Assembly: GCA_963786625.1 (NCBI GenBank)
Contig: CAWAZS010000014.1
Span: forward strand, 1,240,001 to 1,304,000
Direction of reading: 5' to 3'
Origin: CAIWHR01 sp963786625
GTDB taxonomy: Bacteria > Pseudomonadota > Gammaproteobacteria > Burkholderiales > Casimicrobiaceae
DNA: 64,000 nt
Within the stretch, counting starts at the first letter, position 1. Each line of letters starts with the position of its first letter. Below the pieces are notes generated by a model, which made no database searches, was not told the origin of the DNA, and saw only the letters and a program-made list of their open reading frames with translations. Both the position numbers and the translations under genes were made by a program. Of the stretch, positions 1 to 7,308 are shown in pieces.

Positions 1-118
1 TCGAGGGCCATGCGCGCGACTCCGGCTGAATAAGTGCGAGTAAATTCAACATTATATCATTGACAGCACCCTCTGTCGCCGGGCGCCCCACGGCGCAGCG
101 CGGGCCCCCGCAAAAGAC

Positions 119-142
119 AACGGGCCGCGTCGGCGGCCCGTT
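119..142 (-). terminator. Rho-independent terminator after dctM
   Basis: A perfect 10-bp stem (AACGGGCCGC / GCGGCCCGTT) closes a GTCG tetraloop. Read on the minus strand, the stem is followed by a T-rich run (TTGTCTTTTG). It lies 25 bp beyond the dctM stop and so ends the TRAP transporter operon. The first 118 bases of the window hold an AT-rich patch around 35-65 but no gene that I can support. Confidence 0.85.
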
Positions 143-166
143 GCGGCAGCACCTTCCGTCCCGGGA

Positions 167-1456
167 TCAGGAACCGGCGCCCATCAGCAGATCGGGCAGC
201 CAGGTCGAGATGATCGGAACGTAGGTGATGAGCAGCAGGAAGGCGATCATCACCAGAATCCACGGCGCGCAGGCCTTGGTGACCTCGGTCAGGCCCATCT
301 TGGCGATGCCGGAAGCCACGTAGAGGTTGAGCCCCACCGGCGGGGTGATCATCCCGATCTCCATGTTGACGGTCATCACGATGCCGAGGTGGATCGGGTC
401 GATGCCGAGCTTCATCGCGACCGGGAACAGCAGCGGCGCGGTGATCAGCAGGATCGACGATGGCTCCATGAAATTGCCGGCGAGCAGCAGCAGGACGTTG
501 ACGACGACGAGGAACATCCAGGGCGAGAGACCCATCTCGTTGATCCAGACCGACAGGTTCTGCGGGATCTGCTCGGAGGTGAGCAGGAACGAGAACAGCA
601 CCGCGTTGGTGATGATGTACAGGATCATCGCCGACAGGTTGGCGCTGTCGAGCAGCACCTTGGGCACCTGCTTCAGCGTCAGGTCCTTGTAGACGAAGAC
701 CGAGACGAAGAACGCGTACACGGCGCTCATCGCCGCGGCCTCGGTCGGCGTGAACATCCCGCTGTAGATGCCGCCGATGACGACGACGATCAGGAACAGC
801 CCCCAGACGCTCTCGCGGAACGCCAGCAGCATCTCCTTGAAGCTCGCCCTCGGCATCCGCGGGTAGTTGCGCTTCTTGGCGACCGCCCAGGTGACCAGCA
901 GCAGCAGGCCGGCCAGCATCAGGCCGGGGACGATGCCGGCGATGAACAGGCGGCCGATCGACGAGTTGGTCGACACCGCGTAGATGACCATCACGATCGA
1001 CGGCGGGATCAGGATGCCGAGCCCGCCCGCGGTGCCGATCACGCCGACGCCGAACTTCATCGGGTAGCCCTGCTTGACCATCGCCGGCAACAGGATCGAG
1101 CCGATCGCGACGACGGTCGCCGGCGACGAGCCGGAAACCGCTGCGAACAGCGCGCAGGCGACGACCCCGCCCAGCGCCAGCCCGCCGTGCAGGTGGCCGA
1201 CCATCGCGGTGGCGAACCGGATCATCCGCTTGGCGACGCCGCCGTGGGTCAGGAAATTGCCGGCGAGGATGAAGAACGGGATCGCCATGATCTCGAATTT
1301 CTCGATGCCGGTGAAGAGCTTGAGCGCCACCGACTCCAGCGGCACCTGCGTCATCGTGAACAGGAACGTGAGCACGGTGAGGCCGAGCGCGATCGAGATC
1401 GGCATGCCCGTGATCATGAGCGCGCACAGCAGGCCGAAGATGACGGCGCCGGTCAT
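167..1456 (-). CDS. dctM: TRAP transporter large permease (DctM family)
   Basis: This is the 429-residue large membrane subunit of a tripartite ATP-independent periplasmic transporter. It couples the sodium or proton gradient to uptake of a small organic acid delivered by DctP. About a dozen hydrophobic segments fill the protein. Family-typical stretches are visible, such as GSSPATVVAIGSILLPAM and the C-terminal ITPPVGLNLYVASGIAKMG. I chose the ATG at 1456 (MTGAVIFGLL) because it fits the usual family N-terminus and overlaps the stop of a 34-codon mini-ORF in an ATGA. A longer in-frame start at 1492 only adds repeat-derived residues. The substrate cannot be read from the permease; a C4-dicarboxylate or related acid is the family default. 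Confidence 0.93.
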   Translation of the reverse strand: MTGAVIFGLLCALMITGMPISIALGLTVLTFLFTMTQVPLESVALKLFTGIEKFEIMAIPFFILAGNFLTHGGVAKRMIRFATAMVGHLHGGLALGGVVACALFAAVSGSSPATVVAIGSILLPAMVKQGYPMKFGVGVIGTAGGLGILIPPSIVMVIYAVSTNSSIGRLFIAGIVPGLMLAGLLLLVTWAVAKKRNYPRMPRASFKEMLLAFRESVWGLFLIVVVIGGIYSGMFTPTEAAAMSAVYAFFVSVFVYKDLTLKQVPKVLLDSANLSAMILYIITNAVLFSFLLTSEQIPQNLSVWINEMGLSPWMFLVVVNVLLLLAGNFMEPSSILLITAPLLFPVAMKLGIDPIHLGIVMTVNMEIGMITPPVGLNLYVASGIAKMGLTEVTKACAPWILVMIAFLLLITYVPIISTWLPDLLMGAGS

Positions 1457-1557
1457 GATTGGTCCCCCCGCGCTTGCGGCCGCATTGACCACTTCGGCCG
1501 CTGCGCGGCCCCCCGGGGGGCGCGATTCGCGCCTTGGGACGGCCCGGCGGCGCTCAT
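1453..1557 (-). CDS. Bridging mini-ORF between dctQ and dctM (34 codons)
   Basis: A 34-codon frame opens with an ATG that overlaps the dctQ stop (ATGA at 1557-1554) and closes with a TGA that overlaps the dctM ATG (ATGA at 1456-1453). The predicted peptide begins MSAAGPSQGANRAPRG and is Arg/Ala/Gly/Pro-rich with no domain. The DNA holds a 12-bp C6G6 palindrome (1509-1520). The gapless stop/start overlaps at both ends suggest that ribosomes can pass from dctQ through this frame to dctM. The peptide itself may have no function. Two further junctions in the window (about 16.4 and 47.1 kb) have the same arrangement. Confidence 0.5.
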   Translation of the reverse strand: MSAAGPSQGANRAPRGAAQRPKWSMRPQARGDQS

Positions 1558-2171
1558 GGCTGTCTCCCCGGCTTCACGTCAGCGGGGTGCAGGTCGGTCG
1601 GCAGCTTGGCCCACTCGGTGGCGTCTTCCGGGTCCAATCCCTCGACGTGGCCGTGGTCCGCGTGCGGAAGGTTGCCCGTCTTGTGGAAGCTCCAGGCGAC
1701 CTGGAGGAACCGGTAGCACATCAGGTACGAGCCCAGCGGAATGCACAGGTAGACCAGCCATTTCGGCAGCTCGAGGTCGGCGGAAACCTGGTCCGTGTGC
1801 ATCAGCTCCCAGACGAAGTGCGCGCCGAACGTGCCGATGATCCCCGTGAAGAGCGCGCCGGCCAGCAGCCCAAAGATGACAAACCAGCCGCGCGTGCGGT
1901 CGGGGAGGTTGTTGATCATCACGTCGACGCCGACGTGGATGCCCGTGCGCACGCCGTAGGCGGCGCCGAACTTCGCCATCCACACGAACATGTAGATGCA
2001 AAGCTCCTGCGCCCAGGCAAGGTCGAGCCGGAGGAGGGCGTCCTGGAAGGCGCCGGTGGCGAAGCCCGTGGCGTACCGGTGCACGACGGCGACGAAGATG
2101 ACGGCCGTCGCGGCGCCGATCAGGAACGTGATGATCCACTCCTCGAGATGATCGAGGAACCGGTTGACCAT
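1554..2171 (-). CDS. dctQ: TRAP transporter small permease (DctQ family)
   Basis: This 205-residue protein is the small four-helix membrane subunit of the TRAP transporter and pairs with DctM in the inner membrane. It starts MVNRFLDHLEEW, followed by a hydrophobic helix. The WAQELCIYMFVWMAKFGAAYG stretch and the charged segment around residue 90 are typical of DctQ proteins. A strong GGAGGG ribosome binding site precedes the ATG at 2171. The C-terminal tail (about residues 175-205) is hydrophilic and longer than in many relatives. It lies between the dctP terminator and the bridging mini-ORF that leads into dctM. Confidence 0.93.
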   Translation of the reverse strand: MVNRFLDHLEEWIITFLIGAATAVIFVAVVHRYATGFATGAFQDALLRLDLAWAQELCIYMFVWMAKFGAAYGVRTGIHVGVDVMINNLPDRTRGWFVIFGLLAGALFTGIIGTFGAHFVWELMHTDQVSADLELPKWLVYLCIPLGSYLMCYRFLQVAWSFHKTGNLPHADHGHVEGLDPEDATEWAKLPTDLHPADVKPGRQP

Positions 2172-2205
2172 ATTCCCTCCCCCTGGGCCGGACTGCAGCT
2201 AAAAA

Positions 2206-2229
2206 GATGCCCGCGCGGTCGCGGGCATC
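2206..2229 (-). terminator. Terminator/attenuator between dctP and dctQ
   Basis: A perfect 10-bp stem (GATGCCCGCG / CGCGGGCATC) with a 4-base loop is followed on the minus strand by TTTTTAGC. It lies directly after dctP and 35 bp before dctQ. A terminator at this point would let the soluble binding protein be made in excess over the two membrane subunits, as is common in transporter operons. Confidence 0.85.
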
Positions 2230-2246
2230 CTCGCACTACCGGGAAA

Positions 2247-3251
2247 TCAGTCGGGCTTGAACCCGGTCTCGGCGTAGACCGCCTGAATCGTGTCCTTGCC
2301 GATCCGGCCTTCCATTTCCTTGTGCACCTGCACCAGCGCCTTCTTCCACGCCGCGCGCTCTTCCTTGGTCGGCACGTAGACCTGCGTCTTGCCGGAGGCC
2401 TTGACCTTTTCCAGCGCCTGGTCGTTCTCCTGCTTGGCGATCGTGTTCGCGTACACGGTCGCCTCGGCCATCGCCGCCTCGAGACCGGCGCGGACGTCGG
2501 CCGGGAGCCCGTCCCAGAACTTCTTGTTGGTGATGACCGCATAGCCGAGGTAGCCGTGGTCCGAAACGATCGCGTGCTTCTGCACCTCGTGCATCTTCTG
2601 CGTGTAGAGGTTCGACGGCGGGTTCTCGGTGCCGTCGACCACGCCCGTCTGCAGCGCCTGGTAGACCTCCGAGAACGCCATCGTCTGCGGCAATGCGCCC
2701 AGCGCCTTCATCTGCGCGGCGAGCACCTGCGAGGACTGGATGCGCATCTTCTGGCCCTTGACGTCGGCGGGGAGCTTCAGCGGCTTGTTGGAGGAGAGGA
2801 TCTTGAAGCCGTTGTCCCAGTAGGCGAGCCCCACGATGCCCTTCGACTCGAGCTTCTTGAACAGCGCCTTGCCGGCGGGCCCGCCGGTGACCTTGTGCAG
2901 CTCCGCATAGTTGTCGAAGATGTACGGCAGATCGAACACCTCGAATTCCCGCACGCCCAGCGGCCCGAACTTGGCGAGCGACGGCGCGAGCAGCTGCACC
3001 GAACCGAGCGAGAGCGCCTCCATCTCCTCGCCGTCCTTGTACAGCGTGGAGTTGGGGTAGAGCTCGACCTTGACCTTGCCCGGCAGCCGCTTCTCGGCCA
3101 GCTCCTTGAACTTCTCGGCGCCCTTGCCCTTCGGCGTGTCGATGGCGACGACGTGGCTGAACTTGATGATGATCGGTTGCTGCGCGACGGCCGAACCGGC
3201 AAACGCGACGAGCGCGGACGCGACGATGGCCAATGCGAAACGGAACTTCAT
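2247..3251 (-). CDS. dctP: TRAP transporter substrate-binding protein (DctP family)
   Basis: This is a 334-residue periplasmic solute receptor of a TRAP transporter. A signal peptide (MKFRFALAIVASALVAFAGS, cleavage near AVAQQ) is followed by the DctP fold. The family ligand-binding Arg lies in KMRIQSSQV, and ALQTGVVDGTENP is the conserved motif that closes the site. I chose the ATG at 3251 because it sits behind a clear AGGAGG box and gives a proper signal peptide; an upstream ATG at 3275 would bury it. The gene has its own promoter at 3336-3364 and a terminator behind it, then dctQ and dctM. The ligand is most likely a carboxylic acid; the exact compound is unknown. Confidence 0.94.
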   Translation of the reverse strand: MKFRFALAIVASALVAFAGSAVAQQPIIIKFSHVVAIDTPKGKGAEKFKELAEKRLPGKVKVELYPNSTLYKDGEEMEALSLGSVQLLAPSLAKFGPLGVREFEVFDLPYIFDNYAELHKVTGGPAGKALFKKLESKGIVGLAYWDNGFKILSSNKPLKLPADVKGQKMRIQSSQVLAAQMKALGALPQTMAFSEVYQALQTGVVDGTENPPSNLYTQKMHEVQKHAIVSDHGYLGYAVITNKKFWDGLPADVRAGLEAAMAEATVYANTIAKQENDQALEKVKASGKTQVYVPTKEERAAWKKALVQVHKEMEGRIGKDTIQAVYAETGFKPD

Positions 3252-3335
3252 GAAACCCTCCTGATCGAGTTGCAAAGTCGTGCTTGTCTACGCTGGCGCG
3301 CCCCTGTCCTGTTCCCTCGTGCCAAAGCCGCCAAA

Positions 3336-3364
3336 ATTAGGCGCCCAACACTATCTGCTGTCAA
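3336..3364 (-). promoter_or_regulatory. Sigma70-type promoter of dctP
   Basis: Read on the minus strand, TTGACA (3364-3359) is followed after exactly 17 bp by CCTAAT (3341-3336). The -35 is perfect and the -10 matches four of six positions. Transcription would begin near 3329, about 78 nt before the dctP start codon. The rest of the 273-bp dctP-tilS gap shows nothing else clear apart from the palindrome at 3515-3528. Confidence 0.55.
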
Positions 3365-3514
3365 CTTCGCCACGCTGCGCCGCGTGCCGGAATCAATTCC
3401 TGCGGCCGGATGGCCCTTTCCAGGGACACGCCATCGCGATCGCCGCTACCTGCCGGCGGGGTGTGCCCCGGTCGCGAGTTCGGTGCAGCGTACCCGTGAG
3501 GGCCGCCGCGCCAA

Positions 3515-3528
3515 TTGACGCACGTCAA
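3515..3528. promoter_or_regulatory. FNR/DNR-like palindrome TTGAC-N4-GTCAA
   Basis: TTGACGCACGTCAA matches the CRP/FNR-family consensus (TTGAC-N4-GTCAA) used by Anr, Dnr and Fnr proteins. It overlaps the last codons of tilS and is centred about 190 bp upstream of the predicted dctP transcription start. That is too far for classical class I or II activation. It could be a chance palindrome or a weak tilS 3' hairpin. Confidence 0.25.
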
Positions 3529-4910
3529 CGTCCGCGGCCCCCCGGGTGCCAGAGAACGCTGCATCCGGGCCTGCCCGCACCTGTCTGGAACGCGGCATCG
3601 ACACCGATGCCGGGGACGGCGGCGAGCGCGTCCCCGCAGAACACCAGCGGCAGCGCGGCGCGCTGCCACGGCGGCATGCCGGCGTCCTGCAGAAGGCCCT
3701 TCAACGCGCGGCGCGGGCGGTCGACGGCCAGGCGGATGCGCTCACCGCCGGCACGGGGGCGGATCGTGACCGTGCCGGAATCGAGCGCCTCGCGCTCGAC
3801 GCCTGCGCCGACGCAGGGGGCGAACTCGAGGGTGCCGTGCGGCAGCGCAAGCAGCTCCTCGCCGCGCCAGGCGACCGCAAACGGGGCGACGGCCGGCGCG
3901 TGCACGACGATGCGCCCGCGATGCAACCCGATCTCGGCCCCGGCATGGGCGAGGCGGACGCGTGCGTCCGGCGCGGCGCGCACCAGCTGATCGAGCATCG
4001 CCGCGAGCCGCGCGGTCGACGGCGCCGCGAGCTCGTGGCGGCGCAGGAACCAGCGCAGCAGGTTTCTCGCCCGATGCGGTGCGCGGGCCGCCAGCGCAAT
4101 CAGCGCCGCCCGGCCGAGGGTCGCTCCGGCGACGGCATCGTCGGCGATCGCGTCCTGCGCGTCGTGCAGCGCGAGCTCGTCGATGAGCCGGCCTGCCTCC
4201 GCCTGATGCGCGGCGGCGCGGACCAGGGTCGCGGGATACCCGGGAAAGGCCGCGGCGAGGCGCGGCGCGACATCGTGCCGGATGAAGTTGCGCTTGACGC
4301 CCGTGTTCGCGTTCGATTCGTCGTCGACCCAGGCGAGGCCGCGGGCGGCGGCATAGGCGTCGATCGCCGCGCGCGGCAACGCGAGGAACGGACGCAGCAG
4401 CGCCGGGCCCTCGCGGCTCGCGCGAAACGCGGGCATCGCCGCGAGTCCGTGCGGGCCCGCGCCACGCAGCAGTTGCAGCAGCAGCGTCTCCGCCTGGTCG
4501 TCGGCGTGGTGCGCGAGCGCGAGGACGTCGGCGTCGACGGCTGCGTACGCCGCGTAGCGCGCGGCGCGCGCCAGCGCTTCCAGGCTCTCGCCGGCGGCGC
4601 GCCTGATCTCGACACGGCGAACCGCGAGCGGCACGCGCCGCTTCGCGCACTCGCCGGCGCAGAACGAAGCCCAGGCGTCGGCGTTGGCGGATAACCCGTG
4701 GTGAACGTGGAGCGCGGACAGCGCCAGCCCGAGCTCGGGCGCGAGCGTGGCGAGCGCGTCGAGCAGCGCCATCGAGTCGCGCCCGCCGGAAAGCGCGACG
4801 GCGACGCGAACCGGGCAGGGGGACTTGTCCCGGGCCACGCCGGCCGCGCGGAGTCCGGCGCGCACTGCGCCCAACACCGGCAGCACGGCGGATGTGGGCA
4901 CGTCCGTCAT
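3525..4910 (-). CDS. tilS: tRNA(Ile)-lysidine synthase TilS
   Basis: This 461-residue cytoplasmic enzyme uses ATP to attach lysine to C34 of tRNA-Ile(CAU), so that the tRNA reads AUA rather than AUG codons. The N-type ATP-pyrophosphatase loop SGGRDSMALLD lies near residues 37-47 and AHHADDQAETLLLQLLRG near 135. The C-terminal TilS domain ends with MPPWQRAALPLVFCGDAL. I chose the ATG at 4910 (MTDVPTSAV). It follows the accA stop by only 14 bp, and a 6-codon GTGA...ATGA frame links the two genes. The accA-tilS order is characteristic of Betaproteobacteria. The function is essential in most bacteria. Confidence 0.95.
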   Translation of the reverse strand: MTDVPTSAVLPVLGAVRAGLRAAGVARDKSPCPVRVAVALSGGRDSMALLDALATLAPELGLALSALHVHHGLSANADAWASFCAGECAKRRVPLAVRRVEIRRAAGESLEALARAARYAAYAAVDADVLALAHHADDQAETLLLQLLRGAGPHGLAAMPAFRASREGPALLRPFLALPRAAIDAYAAARGLAWVDDESNANTGVKRNFIRHDVAPRLAAAFPGYPATLVRAAAHQAEAGRLIDELALHDAQDAIADDAVAGATLGRAALIALAARAPHRARNLLRWFLRRHELAAPSTARLAAMLDQLVRAAPDARVRLAHAGAEIGLHRGRIVVHAPAVAPFAVAWRGEELLALPHGTLEFAPCVGAGVEREALDSGTVTIRPRAGGERIRLAVDRPRRALKGLLQDAGMPPWQRAALPLVFCGDALAAVPGIGVDAAFQTGAGRPGCSVLWHPGGRGR

Positions 4911-4923
4911 CGGCGAGACGATC

Positions 4924-5892
4924 TCACCCGGCGGGGATCTCCTTGAACTTGCCATAGGAGAGGATCCGGTCCTCGCGCACCTCGAGCAGCTGGTCGATCG
5001 GCTGCTCCTGCAATCCGCGCAGGGTCTCGGTCAGCACCTTCTTCAGTGCCACCATCATCGCCGCGGGGTCGCGGTGCGCGCCGCCCAGCGGCTCGCTGAC
5101 GACCTTGTCGATCAGACCGAGCTGCTTCAGCCGCGGCGCCGTGATGCCCAGCGTCTCGGCGGCCTCGGGCGCCTGTTCCGCGGATTTCCAGAGGATCGAC
5201 GCGCAGCCTTCGGGCGAGATGACCGAATACGTCGCGTACTGGAGCATCAGCGTGACGTCGCCGACGGCGATCGCCAGCGCGCCGCCCGACCCTCCTTCGC
5301 CGATGACGGTGACCACGATCGGCACCCGCAGTCCCGCCATCTCGTAGAGGTTGCGTCCGATCGCCTCCGATTGGCCCCGCTCCTCGGCGCCGATCCCGGG
5401 ATACGCGCCGGGCGTGTCGATGAACGTGAACAGCGGCAGGCCGAACTTCTCGGCGAGCTTCATCAGCCGCAGCGCCTTCCGGTAACCCTCGGGCCGCGGC
5501 ATTCCGAAATTGCGGTGGATCTTCTCCTTGGTGTCGCGGCCCTTCTGGTGGCCGATCACCATGCAGGGCTTGCCGTTGAAGCGCGCGAGACCGCCGACGA
5601 TCGCCGCGTCGTCGGCGTAGCTGCGATCGCCGTGGAGCTCGCGAAAGTCGCCGAACAGGCTGTTGACGTAATCGAGCGTGTACGGGCGCTGCGGATGACG
5701 CGCGACCATCGCGATCTGCCATGCCGTGAGCTTGCCGTAGATCTCCTTGGTGAGCTGCTGGCTCTTCTTCTGCAGCCGGCCGATCTCGTCGGAGATGTCG
5801 ACGGCGGAGTCCTCGTGGACATAGCGCAGCTCATCGATCTTCGCCTGGAGCTCGGCGATCGGCTGTTCGAAATCGAGGAAGGTCTGCTTCAT
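4924..5892 (-). CDS. accA: Acetyl-CoA carboxylase carboxyltransferase subunit alpha
   Basis: This is the 322-residue alpha subunit of the carboxyltransferase half of acetyl-CoA carboxylase. With AccD it moves the carboxyl group from carboxy-biotin to acetyl-CoA, giving malonyl-CoA for fatty acid synthesis. The length matches the E. coli protein (319). It starts MKQTFLDFEQPIAELQAKID. The crotonase-fold glycine-rich core TVIGEGGSGGALAIAVGD and the ISPEGCASILWK motif are intact. tilS follows 14 bp downstream in the same direction. Confidence 0.98.
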   Translation of the reverse strand: MKQTFLDFEQPIAELQAKIDELRYVHEDSAVDISDEIGRLQKKSQQLTKEIYGKLTAWQIAMVARHPQRPYTLDYVNSLFGDFRELHGDRSYADDAAIVGGLARFNGKPCMVIGHQKGRDTKEKIHRNFGMPRPEGYRKALRLMKLAEKFGLPLFTFIDTPGAYPGIGAEERGQSEAIGRNLYEMAGLRVPIVVTVIGEGGSGGALAIAVGDVTLMLQYATYSVISPEGCASILWKSAEQAPEAAETLGITAPRLKQLGLIDKVVSEPLGGAHRDPAAMMVALKKVLTETLRGLQEQPIDQLLEVREDRILSYGKFKEIPAG

Positions 5893-5974
5893 TGCCGGCA
5901 GCGCGGGAGCGCGATGCGCAGCATCATAGCGCAGGCGTGCCGGCGCCGGCCAATCGGCCGGGTCGGCTGCGCGA

Positions 5975-6739
5975 TCAGTGCGCGAACGCGTCCCAGATGA
6001 GCTTCGCCCCGGTCGCCAGCAGCAGCGCGTAGCTCACGTCGTAGAACGCTGCTTCCGACACGCGGCGGTGCAGCCAGACGCCGAGCCAGATGCCGAGCGG
6101 GGCGAGCGGCGCGAAGATCAGCGCGGTGGTCAGGTTCGCCGCGTTGAGTTGCCCGAGAAACGCGTACGGCACGAGCTTCACGTAGTTGACGATGAGAAAG
6201 AACACTGCCGACGTCCCGACCAGCAGCGTCTTGTCGAGTCGCTGCGGCAGCATGTAGACGGCGAACGGCGGTCCGCCTGCGTGCGCCAGCGTGCTGGTGA
6301 AGCCGGAGATGGCGCCCCAGAATGCGCCCGCGCCTCGGCCCGGCCTGGACAGGCGGGAGGCGATGCGCGCGGTCAGCCCGAACCAGCTGTTCAGCGCGAA
6401 GCTGACGGCGATCAGCCCGATCAGCAGCCGGATCGCGTTGACGGGCAGGGCACCGAATGCCAGCGCGCCGATCCCGATCCCGGCCAGCGCGCCCGGGACC
6501 AGCGCGCGCAGATGCTCGCGCGACCACGAGCCGCGGTAGGCGTGGACACCGAAGAGATCCATCGCGCAGAGGATCGGCAGCATGATGCCGGCGGCTTCGG
6601 GTGGCGCGATGAATATCGACATCAGCGGCACGGCGAGTCCGCCGGCGCCGGTGCCGAACCCGCCCTTGGCCATGCCGGTCAGGAGGATGGCGAGGATCGC
6701 GACCGGATAGAACGCCAGCGGGAACTCGGGCCAGGCCAT
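5975..6739 (-). CDS. TauE/SafE family sulfite/organosulfonate exporter-like permease
   Basis: This 254-residue integral membrane protein belongs to the TauE/SafE (DUF81) family. About eight hydrophobic helices are visible. The family hallmark near the N-terminus (LLTGMAKGGFGTGAGGLAVP) is repeated in the second half (GAISGFTSTLAHAGGPPFAVY). I chose the ATG at 6739 (MAWPEFPLAFYP); longer in-frame starts add only unlikely Arg/Pro-rich residues. Members are proposed to export sulfite, sulfoacetate or other anions, but the substrate is not set by sequence. It is followed by accA and preceded by an acetyltransferase gene, neither of which suggests a role. Confidence 0.85.
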   Translation of the reverse strand: MAWPEFPLAFYPVAILAILLTGMAKGGFGTGAGGLAVPLMSIFIAPPEAAGIMLPILCAMDLFGVHAYRGSWSREHLRALVPGALAGIGIGALAFGALPVNAIRLLIGLIAVSFALNSWFGLTARIASRLSRPGRGAGAFWGAISGFTSTLAHAGGPPFAVYMLPQRLDKTLLVGTSAVFFLIVNYVKLVPYAFLGQLNAANLTTALIFAPLAPLGIWLGVWLHRRVSEAAFYDVSYALLLATGAKLIWDAFAH

Positions 6740-6767
6740 CGCTTGCGTGCGCGCTCGTTCGCCCGGC

Positions 6768-7268
6768 CTATGCGTCCAGCAGCATGTCGATGTGCGGGAT
6801 GCCGTCCTCGGCGTAGGGCGCCGACACGGTGCGAAAGCCCAGGCTCGCGTAGAACGCCTCGAGGCGCTGCTGCGCGGCGATGCGGATCGGCTGCCCGGGC
6901 CAGGCCGTCGCGGTGCGCGCAATGCCTTCGACCATCAGCGTGCGGCCGATCCCGATTCCCCGTCGCGCGGCGACGGTCAGCACGCGGCCGATCGACGGTT
7001 CCGCGAATTTGCGACCCGGATCGACGACGCGCAGGTACGCGGCGAGCTCGGCGGTGGCGCGCTCGCCGGCCCAGCCGAGCAGGTGCCACGCATGGAGGTC
7101 GAGACCGTCGGCATCGAGGTAGGCGCAATCCTGTTCGACGGCGAATGCCTGCTGCCGCGCGGCGAGCGCGGCGTACAGCGCGGCGGACGTCAACTCCGGC
7201 ATCCGCGACCACTGCCAGTGCAGCGCGACCGGTTGCCCGCGTGACGCGGCGGAGGGGGCGGGATCCAT
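6768..7268 (-). CDS. GNAT family N-acetyltransferase, ElaA type
   Basis: A 166-residue acetyl-CoA-dependent acetyltransferase of the GNAT superfamily. The N-terminal half carries the ElaA-like signature LYAALAARQQAFAVEQDCAY followed by DADGLDLHAWHLLGW. The acetyl-CoA loop follows as VAARRGIGIGRTLMVEGIA (RxGxG-type, near residue 105). The C-terminus has the usual EAFYASLGFRTVS strand-helix. The acceptor substrate of ElaA proteins is not firmly known. It sits between a glycosyltransferase and TauE, with short gaps on the same strand, so the three may be cotranscribed. Confidence 0.88.
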   Translation of the reverse strand: MDPAPSAASRGQPVALHWQWSRMPELTSAALYAALAARQQAFAVEQDCAYLDADGLDLHAWHLLGWAGERATAELAAYLRVVDPGRKFAEPSIGRVLTVAARRGIGIGRTLMVEGIARTATAWPGQPIRIAAQQRLEAFYASLGFRTVSAPYAEDGIPHIDMLLDA

Positions 7269-7308
7269 CGGCTCGAATGCGAAGAGACCGGGGTCGCCGC
7301 CGCGGACG

